64,000 nt of DNA from Streptomyces spinosisporus (GTDB lineage: Bacteria; Actinomycetota; Actinomycetes; Streptomycetales; Streptomycetaceae), in NCBI RefSeq assembly GCF_022698145.1, contig NZ_JALDAX010000021.1, forward strand, positions 1-64,000, written 5' to 3'. Each line of letters begins with the position of its first letter. Position 1 is the first letter of the stretch. The notes under the pieces were generated by a model. It worked only from the letters and a program-made list of their open reading frames with translations. It had not been told where the DNA came from and ran no database searches. Position numbers and translations under genes: made by a program. This document shows, piece by piece, positions 38,848 through 45,873 of the stretch.

Positions 38848-39459
38848 TCACGCAGGGCTGTCGGCGGCGGAGATTCCCGTGGTCAGGGTCCGGGCGAGGC
38901 GGCGGGCGAAGTCGTCGACGGGTGGGAGCTCGCCCGTCTCCGTGGCCTCGTAGGCGAACGCGCGCTGGGCGCAGGCGCCCAGGAGCAGGGAGGCGGCGGC
39001 GTAGGTGTCGGCGTCGGGGCGGATGCGGCCGAGTCTCTGCTCGGCCCGCAGATAGGCGTCCAGTCCCTGGATCGGCACGTGCGGGCCCAGTCCCATCTGC
39101 CGCATCGCGTCGTCGTGCCGCCGCTTGAGCTGGGTCTCGGCGTACAGGGAGGCGGCGATCGGGAAGCTCTGCTCGTAGAAGAGGGCGGCCTGGCGGGCGA
39201 TCTCGGTGAGGTTCTCCTCCGGTGTGCCCTGGCCGGGCTCGGCGGCGAGGCTGCTGAGCAGGGGGGTCAGCCGGGGCAGCCGCTCCGACAGGACGCGGAT
39301 GAACAGCTCCTCCTTGCTCGCGAAGTACTTGTAGAGCGCCGCCTCGGAGCAGCCCGCCGCCCTGGCGATCTCCTTGGTGGTGGTGCGGGCCAGCCCGACG
39401 GTGAGCATCAGCTCGTGGGCGGCATCGAGGATGCGGACCCGGGCCGGCTGCGTCTGCAT
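38848..39459 (-). CDS. TetR-family transcriptional regulator
   Basis: 203 aa. The N-terminal helix-turn-helix (TTKEIARAAGCSEAALYKY, about residues 25-44) is typical TetR. The C-terminal ligand-binding domain is not close to a named class. Divergent from the NmrA-like gene at 39563, with two palindromic sites between them, so it very likely represses that gene and itself. Confidence 0.9.
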   Translation of the reverse strand: MQTQPARVRILDAAHELMLTVGLARTTTKEIARAAGCSEAALYKYFASKEELFIRVLSERLPRLTPLLSSLAAEPGQGTPEENLTEIARQAALFYEQSFPIAASLYAETQLKRRHDDAMRQMGLGPHVPIQGLDAYLRAEQRLGRIRPDADTYAAASLLLGACAQRAFAYEATETGELPPVDDFARRLARTLTTGISAADSPA

Positions 39460-39485
39460 GGTACGTCCAATCGGGCTTGACGGGT

Positions 39486-39537
39486 GGGTGAGTGCTTACC
39501 CACTCTAGTGGGAGGGAGGGTGAGTGAATACTCACCC
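39486..39537. promoter_or_regulatory. Operator palindromes for the adjacent TetR regulator
   Basis: GGGTGAGTGAATACTCACCC at 39518-39537 has perfect 8-base arms. A second, similar site GGGTGAGTGCTTACCCACT lies at 39486-39504. They share the core GGGTGAGT. Both are in the 103-base divergent gap, as expected for a TetR autoregulator controlling its neighbour. Confidence 0.75.
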
Positions 39538-39562
39538 ACCAACTGCGAGCACGGGAGTACCC

Positions 39563-40195
39563 ATGAAACTCACCGTTTTCGGCGCCACCGGCGGCATCGG
39601 CCGGGAGATCGTCCGCCAGGCCCTGGACGCGGGTCACGAGGTCACGGCGGTCGTACGGGATCCCGGACGGCTGTCCGTCACGGGCGCGCGTCTTCAGGTG
39701 TTCAGTGACGACCTGGCGGACCCGGCGTCGCTGCGTCCGGCGGTGGCCGGGCGGGACGTGGTCCTGTCCGGGCTCGGGGCGCGCAGCCGCAAGGACGCGG
39801 GCGTCGCGGCCCGGCTCACGCGCACGGTCCTGGGCGCGATGGAGGCCGAGGGGGTGCGGCGACTGCTCGTGGTGAGCGCGGGGCCGGTGGGGCCGCAGCC
39901 CGAGGGGAACGGGCTGCTCGACCGCGCCGCACTCGGGATCGTCTCCGCGGTGCTGAAGGGCGTGTACGCCGATCTGGCGGAGATGGAGGCCGAGTTGGCG
40001 CGCAGCGCCACGGACTGGACGGCCGTGCGGCCGCCGCGGCTGCAGAACAAGCCGGTCACCGGGGTGTACCGGACAGTGGTCGGCGGTTTTCCGGCCGGGG
40101 GCCGGTTCATCGGGCGCGCGGACGTGGCACACGCGATGCTGGCGATGGCCGGGGACCCGGGGACGGTGAAGCAGGGGGTGGGCGTCGCCTACTGA
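39563..40195 (+). CDS. NmrA-like NAD(P)-binding protein
   Basis: 210 aa. Rossmann fold with MKLTVFGATGGIGREIVRQA (dinucleotide-binding Gly motif), then HEVTAVVRDPGRL, LVVSAGPVGP and WTAVRPPRL. Members of this atypical short-chain dehydrogenase group act as reductases or redox sensors; the substrate is unknown. Divergent from and probably controlled by the TetR gene at 38848. Converges with murB. Confidence 0.85.
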   Translation: MKLTVFGATGGIGREIVRQALDAGHEVTAVVRDPGRLSVTGARLQVFSDDLADPASLRPAVAGRDVVLSGLGARSRKDAGVAARLTRTVLGAMEAEGVRRLLVVSAGPVGPQPEGNGLLDRAALGIVSAVLKGVYADLAEMEAELARSATDWTAVRPPRLQNKPVTGVYRTVVGGFPAGGRFIGRADVAHAMLAMAGDPGTVKQGVGVAY

Positions 40196-40225
40196 GCTTC
40201 GGCCGTACGGCCCGCGCGGTGGCTC

Positions 40226-41281
40226 TCAGAGGCTGACGCCGACCGTCATCGGCTCGTTGACCAGGGTGATCCCGAAGGCCTCGTGGACGCCGGCGACGAC
40301 CTCGCGGGCGAGGGCGAGCAGGTCCTCGGTGGTGGCGCCGCCCCGGTTGGTGAGGGCGAGGGTGTGCTTGGTGGAGATACGGGCGCGGCCGCTGCCGTAG
40401 CCCTTGGTGAAGCCGGCCCTGTCGATCAGCCAGGCGGCGGAGGTCTTGGTGTGGCTGTCCCCGGCCGGGTACGCGGGCGGCATCACGTCGTCGCCGAGCC
40501 GCTCCTGCACGCGCGCGTGGAAGGCGGCGAACTCCGCGTCGGTGAGGATCGGGTTGGTGAAGAAGGAACCGGCCGACCAGGTGTCGTGGTCCTCGGGGTC
40601 CAGGACCATGCCCTTGCCGGAGCGCAGCTTCAGCACGGTCTCGCGGGCGGCGGCCAGCGGCACGCGGTCGCCGGGCTCGACGCCGAGGGCGCGGGCCGTC
40701 TCCGCGTACCGGATCGGTCCGGACAGACCGGACGCGTCCTCCAGCTCGAAGCGGACGCGCAGGACGACATACCGCTCGGGGTCGGCCTTGAAGCGGCTGT
40801 GGCGGTAGGAGAACGCGCAGTCCGCGTTCGGGACGGTGACCGTCTCGCGGGTGCGGCGGTCGTAGGCGACGACCTCGGTGATGGTGGAGGAGACCTCCTG
40901 GCCGTACGCCCCCACGTTCTGGATCGGGGTCGCGCCGGCCGAGCCGGGGATGCCGGCCAGGCACTCGATGCCGGCGAGGCCGGCCTCCACGGTGCGGGCG
41001 ACGGCGTCCGTCCACACCTCTCCGGCGGCCAGCTCCAGGCGGGTGCCCTGCAGCTCGAATCCCTGGGTGGCGATGACGAGGGCGGTGCCCGCGAAGCCCT
41101 TGTCGCCGATGACCAGGTTGGAGCCGCCGCCGATCAGCAGCAGTGGCGTACCAGTGTCGTCGGCCTCGCGGACGGCGGCGATCACCTCGGCGTCGGTCGT
41201 CGCGGTGAGCAGCCGGGTCGCGGGGCCGCCCAGCCGGAAGGTGGTCAGCGGGGCGAGGGGGGCGTCGTGGAGTTCCTGCAC
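40226..41281 (-). CDS. murB: UDP-N-acetylenolpyruvoylglucosamine reductase
   Basis: 351 aa. A flavoenzyme that makes UDP-N-acetylmuramate for peptidoglycan. FAD-binding motifs LLIGGGSNLVIGDKGF and GIPGSAGATPIQNVGAYGQE; catalytic region SAGSFFTNPIL with the proton-donor Ser; also YRHSRFK and AAWLIDRAGFTKGY. I chose the GTG at 41281 (reading QELHDAPLAPLTTFRLGGPA); a longer frame adds a poorly supported extension. Confidence 0.95.
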   Translation of the reverse strand: MQELHDAPLAPLTTFRLGGPATRLLTATTDAEVIAAVREADDTGTPLLLIGGGSNLVIGDKGFAGTALVIATQGFELQGTRLELAAGEVWTDAVARTVEAGLAGIECLAGIPGSAGATPIQNVGAYGQEVSSTITEVVAYDRRTRETVTVPNADCAFSYRHSRFKADPERYVVLRVRFELEDASGLSGPIRYAETARALGVEPGDRVPLAAARETVLKLRSGKGMVLDPEDHDTWSAGSFFTNPILTDAEFAAFHARVQERLGDDVMPPAYPAGDSHTKTSAAWLIDRAGFTKGYGSGRARISTKHTLALTNRGGATTEDLLALAREVVAGVHEAFGITLVNEPMTVGVSL

Positions 41282-41342
41282 GCGCCCAAGACTACGAGAC
41301 GGCACCGACAGCCCGGCCGGCCCTCGGCCGGAGGCGCCGGGT

Positions 41343-41390
41343 ACGCGCGCGTGCGGACCCGTCGGCGTGGACGGGGCCGCACGCGCGCGT
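41343..41390 (-). terminator. Very long hairpin upstream of murB
   Basis: ACGCGCGCGTGCGG (41343-41356) pairs perfectly over 14 bp with CCGCACGCGCGCGT (41377-41390). Inside, CCCGTC/GACGGG add 6 bp after one mismatch. It lies after the stop of the gene at 41414 and 62 bases before the murB start. Likely a terminator, possibly also a structural element of the murB leader. Confidence 0.75.
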
Positions 41391-41413
41391 GCCCGCACAT
41401 GTGGCTCAGCTGT

Positions 41414-41794
41414 TCAGCTCAGCTGCCGCCGCGCCTCGGCCCAGTCCAGCGGCAGGTCGTTGCTGGAGACGGTCCAGCGGGCGTACTTCGAGTCCCGCAT
41501 CTGTGCGGCCAGGCCGCCGGAGGCGGGGGCGTGCACTCGGGAGCGGGCGAACTCCTTGAGTGCCTGCGGTGACTCCCAGGCGGACAGGGTCCAGAACGTC
41601 CGCTTCAGGGGCTGCGCCTTCAGGGAGGCCCCGTAGGCGCCGGGCGCCCGGCTCACTCCCCTCCACACGCCCGGCGTGCGGACCATGAAGCGGAGCGCTC
41701 CCCACAGGGTGCGGGTCTCGAAGCGGGAGGCGAAGACGTGGACCTCGGTGTCGCGGGGCGGGGGGTTCGGGACGGTCCAGGGCAGGGTGGGCAT
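41414..41794 (-). CDS. Small conserved protein, probable dimeric alpha/beta-barrel (monooxygenase-like)
   Basis: 126 aa. Sequence such as HVFASRFETRTLWGALRFMV, FWTLSAWESPQALKEFARS and SKYARWTVSSNDLPLDWAEA resembles the DUF3291/antibiotic-monooxygenase fold group, small dimers that often act on aromatic or heme-like compounds. The function is not known. It lies 32 bases after the exporter gene on the same strand and may be cotranscribed with it. Confidence 0.7.
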   Translation of the reverse strand: MPTLPWTVPNPPPRDTEVHVFASRFETRTLWGALRFMVRTPGVWRGVSRAPGAYGASLKAQPLKRTFWTLSAWESPQALKEFARSRVHAPASGGLAAQMRDSKYARWTVSSNDLPLDWAEARRQLS

Positions 41795-41826
41795 GGCTCC
41801 TCCTCCGGGTGGGGCGGGTCGGGGTG

Positions 41827-43269
41827 TCAGTGGGACGCGGTTTCCAGCACCGGCTCCGCGGGCCGCCCGGCCGCCTTCGCGATCTGCGCGGCGCGGCGCC
41901 GGGTCGGGATGAGCAGCGCGGCCACGCCGGCGAGCGCGACGACCGCGGAGCCGGTGACCAGGGCGGGCCTGAGGCCGTCGACGAAGGCCTGTCCGGACTC
42001 GTAGCCGCCCTGTGCGGCGAAGATCGACGACATGATCGCGATGCCGAGTGCGCCGCCGACCTCACGCAGGGCGTTGTTGGCGCCGGAGGCGATGCCCTGT
42101 TCCTTGGGGTGGACGCTGGACATGACCAGGTTGGCGGCCGGGGCGAAGTACAGCGCCATGCCGATGCCGCTGAGGATCAGGCCGGGCAGCTGGGCGCCGT
42201 AGGAGACGCCGGTCGTCGCCACCATGGCGATCCAGCCGAGGCCCGCGGCCTGCAGGAACAGTCCGGCGGCGACGACGGGGCGGCCGCCGATGCGGTCGGA
42301 GAGGATGCCGGCGACGGGTGCGACCAGCATCGGCATACCGGTCCAGGGCAGCATCCTGAGGCCGGCCTCGGTGGGCGAGTAGCCGAGGACGCCCTGCATG
42401 AACTGGCTGAGCAGGAAGATCGAGCCGAACATCCCGAGGAACATCAGCAGGCTCGCGGCGTTGATCCCGGAGAAGGCGCGGGAGCGGAACAGCCGCATCG
42501 GCAGCATGGGGTTCTTGGCGCGCAGGCTGTAGAGGACGAACCCGACGAGCAGTGCGCCGCCGGTGAACAGGCCGGTCAGCACCAGGGAGCTGGTCCAGCC
42601 GTCGGCGGGTCCGCGGACCAGGCCGTAGACGATCCCGAAGAGGCCGCCGCTGGCGAGCAGGGTGCCGGGGACGTCGAGCGGGGCGCCGGTGCCGTGGGAC
42701 TCGGCCAGCCGCAGCCGGGCGAGCGGCAGCAGGGCGATGCCGAGCGGGACGTTCAGCCAGAAGATCCAGTGCCAGGAGACGTGCTCGGTGAGGCTGCCGC
42801 CGATCAGGGGTCCGGAGGCGACGGCGAGGCCGTTGACGGCTCCCCATATCCCGTACGCCATTCCGCGCTTGGCGGCGGGCACGGCGGCGGTGAGCAGGGT
42901 GAGGGTCAGGGGCATCATGATGGCCGCGCCGACGCCCTGGACCGCGCGGGCGGCGATGAGGGAGTCGATGCCGGTCGCCATGGCCGCGGCGGCGGAGGCT
43001 CCGGTGAAGACGGTGATGCCGACGAGGAAGAGCCGGCGGCGGCCGAAGCGGTCGCCGAGCGCGGCTCCGAACATCAGCAGGACGGCGAAGGTGAGGGTGT
43101 ACGCGCTCACCGTCCATTCCAGGTCGTCCAGTGCCCCGCCGAGGTCCTTGCGGATGGAGGGCAGTGCGGTGGTGACGACGAGATTGTCGAGGGCCGCCAT
43201 GAATCCGGCGACGCTGGTGATGACGAGGGCCCAGGCGGTTCCCCCGCGCCGTTCGGTCTGCTGTGACAT
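41827..43269 (-). CDS. MFS drug exporter, DHA2 (EmrB/QacA) family, 14 TM
   Basis: 480 aa with 14 predicted membrane segments. TM1 has AALDNLVVTTALPSIRKDLG (DHA2 motif D1), the loop GAALGDRFGRRRLFLVG is MFS motif A, and WHWIFWLNVPLGIALL is a DHA2 hallmark. A proton-driven exporter, probably of drugs or a secondary metabolite. GGGGGAGCG precedes the ATG. It lies 96 bases downstream of a TetR gene, with an operator in the gap that matches one at the regulator's own start. Confidence 0.92.
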   Translation of the reverse strand: MSQQTERRGGTAWALVITSVAGFMAALDNLVVTTALPSIRKDLGGALDDLEWTVSAYTLTFAVLLMFGAALGDRFGRRRLFLVGITVFTGASAAAAMATGIDSLIAARAVQGVGAAIMMPLTLTLLTAAVPAAKRGMAYGIWGAVNGLAVASGPLIGGSLTEHVSWHWIFWLNVPLGIALLPLARLRLAESHGTGAPLDVPGTLLASGGLFGIVYGLVRGPADGWTSSLVLTGLFTGGALLVGFVLYSLRAKNPMLPMRLFRSRAFSGINAASLLMFLGMFGSIFLLSQFMQGVLGYSPTEAGLRMLPWTGMPMLVAPVAGILSDRIGGRPVVAAGLFLQAAGLGWIAMVATTGVSYGAQLPGLILSGIGMALYFAPAANLVMSSVHPKEQGIASGANNALREVGGALGIAIMSSIFAAQGGYESGQAFVDGLRPALVTGSAVVALAGVAALLIPTRRRAAQIAKAAGRPAEPVLETASH

Positions 43270-43293
43270 CGCTCCCCCAGCGGGTGCTGTCGG

Positions 43294-43313
43294 GTTAGTT
43301 ATTGATGACTAAC
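43294..43313. promoter_or_regulatory. TetR operator upstream of the MFS exporter
   Basis: GTTAGTTATTGATGACTAAC has perfect 6-base arms (GTTAGT/ACTAAC). It lies 25 bases before the exporter start and shares both arms with the site at 43944-43963. Very probably bound by the TetR protein encoded between the two sites. Confidence 0.75.
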
Positions 43314-43365
43314 TTTTATGGACATGAAGAGGCGCCGGCGACGCCTTTCTGTGCGACTGCGCGGA

Positions 43366-43935
43366 CTACTTCCCCAGCCGGCCCTTGAGCCGAGCCTCGG
43401 GATACAGCCCCTCCCAGACCCGGTGCTCGGGCGGGAAGCCCATCGCCACCAGGCAGTTGATGAGCATTCCGTGTGCCATGAACGACGTCGTCTCCTCGAC
43501 GTCGGCGCCGAGCGGCAGATGCACCGTGTCCCACAGCCGCATCCAGCCCGCCCGCACCTCCTCGCCGAGTTCATGGTCGCCGGCCTGCTCGGCGGCGGCC
43601 ACGGTGACGTACATCTGCATCTGCATCAGCAGCCGCTCGGGCCGTTCCGCGATGACCTCGGTGTACGCGTTCGCCATGGCCTGCAGGGCCTCTTCGCCCT
43701 CGAGTCCCTTGGCGGCCTGCTCGAAGGTACGGATGGTCTCCTCCACGCACCGCTGGGCCGCCGCGAGGAAGATCGCCTTCTTGCCCGGGAAGAGACGGAA
43801 GAGATACGGCTGCGAGACGCCGACCCGCTTGGCGATCGCCTCGGTCGACGTGCCGTAGTAGCCGCCGCGGGCGAACTCCGCGGTCGCCGCACGGATGACG
43901 CTCTCGCGCCTCTCTTCTGCACTCATCCTGGCCAT
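43366..43935 (-). CDS. TetR-family regulator of the MFS exporter
   Basis: 189 aa. The N-terminal HTH reads GGYYGTSTEAIAKRVGVSQ, then PYLFRLFPGKKAIFLAAAQ. The C-terminal part resembles the AcrR/QacR-like ligand domain. Start ATG at 43935; a second ATG four codons on is possible. Its own promoter holds a palindrome 8 bases before the start. It likely represses itself and the exporter until a ligand binds. Confidence 0.9.
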   Translation of the reverse strand: MARMSAEERRESVIRAATAEFARGGYYGTSTEAIAKRVGVSQPYLFRLFPGKKAIFLAAAQRCVEETIRTFEQAAKGLEGEEALQAMANAYTEVIAERPERLLMQMQMYVTVAAAEQAGDHELGEEVRAGWMRLWDTVHLPLGADVEETTSFMAHGMLINCLVAMGFPPEHRVWEGLYPEARLKGRLGK

Positions 43936-43943
43936 GCAAGTAA

Positions 43944-43963
43944 GTTAGTGCTCAATCACTAAC
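43944..43963. promoter_or_regulatory. TetR operator at the regulator's own start
   Basis: GTTAGTGCTCAATCACTAAC has perfect 7-base arms (GTTAGTG/CACTAAC). It shares the GTTAGT/ACTAAC core with the exporter operator at 43294. Located 8 bases before the regulator's start codon, so binding would block transcription directly. Confidence 0.75.
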
Positions 43964-44040
43964 CATGTCAAGGGGAGCGCCGCGAAGCAGGAACGCGTTG
44001 ACAGCCTCAGCCGTTGGTGCGGGCAGGGGGCCTCCATCGC

Positions 44041-44075
44041 GTAAGGGGCGCCCCCCAATGGAGAACGCCCCTTAC
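44041..44075 (-). terminator. Terminator after the MaoC dehydratase pair
   Basis: GTAAGGGGCG (44041-44050) and CGCCCCTTAC (44066-44075) pair perfectly over 10 bp. It lies 25 bases past the stop at 44100 and separates the pair from the regulator's promoter. Confidence 0.8.
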
Positions 44076-44099
44076 CGCGGCTCAGGCGCCATGCCCTGT

Positions 44100-44528
44100 T
44101 CAGGCCAGCCGTACGACCGCCCGCGACATCCCCAGCACCTTCTGGCCGGCGCTCATGGCCGTGAGGTCGACGCGGACCGTGTTGTCGTCGAGCTTGGCGG
44201 CGACCTTGCCGCTGACCTCGATGGTGGCGCCCTGGTCGTCGTTCGGGACGACGACGGGCCTGGTGAAGCGGACGCCGTACTCGACGACGGCGCCCGGGTC
44301 GCCGGTCCAGTCGGTGACCACCCGGATCGCCTCGGCCATGGTGAACATGCCGTGCGCGATGACGTCCGGCAGTCCGACCTCCTTGGCGAACTTCTCGTTC
44401 CAGTGGATCGGGTTGAAGTCCCCGGAGGCGCCCGCGTACCGGACGAGAGTGGCGCGGTCCACGGTGAAGGTCTGGGCGGGCAGTTCGGCGCCGACCTCGA
44501 CGCCGTCGTAAGCGATCTTCGCCGTCAT
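44100..44528 (-). CDS. MaoC-like dehydratase subunit (HadB-like)
   Basis: 142 aa, single hot-dog fold. The hydratase-2 motif GDFNPIHWNEKFAKEVGLPD has the catalytic Asp and His, followed by VIAHGMFTMAEAI. In mycobacteria the equivalent HadB pairs with HadA or HadC to dehydrate 3-hydroxyacyl-ACP in fatty acid elongation; the Streptomyces pair presumably acts on a 3-hydroxyacyl thioester. Seven bases after its partner, so translation is coupled. Confidence 0.88.
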   Translation of the reverse strand: MTAKIAYDGVEVGAELPAQTFTVDRATLVRYAGASGDFNPIHWNEKFAKEVGLPDVIAHGMFTMAEAIRVVTDWTGDPGAVVEYGVRFTRPVVVPNDDQGATIEVSGKVAAKLDDNTVRVDLTAMSAGQKVLGMSRAVVRLA

Positions 44529-44535
44529 CGGTTCC

Positions 44536-44988
44536 TCAGGCCTCCTCTGCGGCGCGGGCGACCAACTTCGTCCAGGCGGTGACGACATGCTCGCCCGCCT
44601 CGTCGTGGACCTCGCCGCGGATGTCCAGGATCTCGTTGCCCGCCATGGACTTGATGGCCTCGATGGTCGAGGTGACGGTGAGCCGGTCACCGGCGCGCAC
44701 CGGGCGGACGTAGGCGAACTTCTGGTCGCCGTGCACGACGCGGCTGTAGTCCAGGCCGAGTCGGGGGTCCTGGACGACCTGTCCCGCTGCCTTGAAGGTG
44801 ATGGCGAAGACGAAGGTCGGCGGCGCGATCACATCGGGGTGGCCGAGCGCCTTGGCGGCCTCCGGGTCGGTGTACGCCGGGTTGGGGTCCCCGACCGCTT
44901 CCGCGAACTCACGGATCTTCTCCCGGCCCACCTCGTAGGGCTCGGTGGGCGGGTAGCTCCGCCCCACGAAGGACTGGTCGAGCGCCAT
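44536..44988 (-). CDS. MaoC-like dehydratase partner subunit (UPF0336, HadA-like)
   Basis: 150 aa. N-terminal MaoC-type hot-dog domain: MALDQSFVGRSYPPTEPYEV, then VGDPNPAYTDPEAAKALGHP and APPTFVFAITF. This family lacks the full catalytic pair and acts as the substrate-binding half beside the catalytic subunit. AGGAGGTG precedes the ATG. Its leader holds three 32-bp tandem repeats. Confidence 0.88.
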   Translation of the reverse strand: MALDQSFVGRSYPPTEPYEVGREKIREFAEAVGDPNPAYTDPEAAKALGHPDVIAPPTFVFAITFKAAGQVVQDPRLGLDYSRVVHGDQKFAYVRPVRAGDRLTVTSTIEAIKSMAGNEILDIRGEVHDEAGEHVVTAWTKLVARAAEEA

Positions 44989-45031
44989 GGCTCGGCACCT
45001 CCTGGTGTGTGGCTGTTGGCTGTTGTCCGGG

Positions 45032-45127
45032 GGACGTCGGTCGGGACGATCTGAGGCCGCCCCGGACGTCGGTCGGGACGATCTGAGGCCGCCCCGGACG
45101 TCGGTTGAAACGACGCGAGGCCGCCCC
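45032..45127. repeat. Three 32-bp tandem repeats upstream of the dehydratase pair
   Basis: The unit starts GGACGTCGGTCGGGACGATC and ends TGAGGCCGCCCC. Copies at 45032-45063 and 45064-45095 are identical; the third (45096-45127) keeps both ends but differs in the middle and merges with the rpmG terminator stem. Contiguous with no spacers, so not a CRISPR. Located between rpmG and the HadA-like gene, in its leader. Confidence 0.9.
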
Positions 45128-45146
45128 CGGCTGGGAGCGGCCTCGC
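45115..45146 (-). terminator. Terminator after rpmG
   Basis: GCGAGGCCGC (45115-45124) pairs perfectly over 10 bp with GCGGCCTCGC (45137-45146). It begins 13 bases after the rpmG stop. The left arm is formed by the third copy of the 32-bp repeat. Confidence 0.8.
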
Positions 45147-45159
45147 GAACGAGCCTTGT

Positions 45160-45324
45160 TTATCGCGTCTCGCGGTGCGCGGTGTGCGCGTTGCAACGCG
45201 GGCAGTGCTTCTTCATCTCAAGACGGTCCGGGTTGTTACGCCGGTTCTTCTTGGTGATGTAGTTCCGCTCCTTGCACTCCACGCAGGCCAGCGTGATCTT
45301 CGGGCGGACGTCGGTGGCAGCCAC
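45160..45324 (-). CDS. rpmG: 50S ribosomal protein L33, zinc-binding form
   Basis: 54 aa with a GTG start at 45324 behind AGGAG. Cys14, Cys17, Cys41 and Cys44 (CVEC and CPRC) form the zinc ribbon, marking the zinc-containing version; zinc-free paralogues are normally found elsewhere in Streptomyces. It follows tRNA-Thr and tRNA-Met and is likely cotranscribed with them. Confidence 0.96.
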   Translation of the reverse strand: MAATDVRPKITLACVECKERNYITKKNRRNNPDRLEMKKHCPRCNAHTAHRETR

Positions 45325-45414
45325 GTGAGTGCTCCTAAGACGAACGGATGGACTTGTACAACGCAAGAAAGAGTAGCCGATCGAAGGACCGACCCCGCAA
45401 TCGGCTACTGTCAG

Positions 45415-45487
45415 TAGCGGTGACCGGACTTGAACCGGTGACACAGCGATTATGAGCCGCTTGCTCTACCGACTGAGCTACACCGCT
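45415..45487 (-). tRNA. tRNA-Met (anticodon CAT), elongator type
   Basis: 73 nt. Acceptor AGCGGTG/CACCGCT is fully paired, including position 1-72, which argues against an initiator. The anticodon loop CTCATAA gives CAT. T arm GGTTCAAGTCC. A CAT tRNA-Ile cannot be ruled out without comparison, but the place beside tRNA-Thr and rpmG is usual for elongator Met. Confidence 0.93.
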
Positions 45488-45533
45488 GTGATGCGATCCG
45501 TTCCCGTCTCGCGACGGGAACCTCACACACCAG

Positions 45534-45607
45534 AGCCCCAAAACGGAATCGAACCGTTGACCTTCTCCTTACCATGGAGACGCTCTGCCGACTGAGCTAT
45601 TGGGGCG
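45534..45607 (-). tRNA. tRNA-Thr (anticodon GGT)
   Basis: 74 nt. Acceptor GCCCCAA/TTGGGGC; anticodon stem TCTCC/GGAGA around the loop ATGGTAA, giving GGT; T arm GGTTCGATTCC. First gene of the Thr-Met-rpmG unit. Confidence 0.96.
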
Positions 45608-45618
45608 AGCGATGAAGA

Positions 45619-45648
45619 CATTACACGCTCCGCCGCCGTTCGCCCAAA
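45619..45648 (-). promoter_or_regulatory. Candidate promoter for tRNA-Thr/tRNA-Met/rpmG
   Basis: TTGGGC (45643-45648) with either TAATGT at 45619-45624 (18-base spacer) or TGTAAT at 45621-45626 (16-base spacer) on the minus strand. It ends about 12 bases before the mature tRNA-Thr, an expected distance for a tRNA promoter. Confidence 0.45.
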
Positions 45649-45873
45649 TCCGTTTCGCGGCCCCCGTCCCGGCCTGTTCCAGGGCCGGTTCAGGTTCCCG
45701 CCCAGGTCCGTCGGCCTGCTCTCGCACGGGCCGCCGCGGCCTCCTCGGTACGGCGGACCACACCGGTACGACTATTGCGCTCCTCCCCGACACGGGCGGA
45801 TCGCCACCCTAGGCTCGACTCACTCTGCGTGATCTTGCGCCCTGCCACGCAGTCCCCGAGCACCTGGAGCGCG

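Noticed and set aside
45032..45127. The 32-bp repeats as a short CRISPR array
   Set aside because: The copies are directly contiguous without spacers, and no cas gene is in the window.
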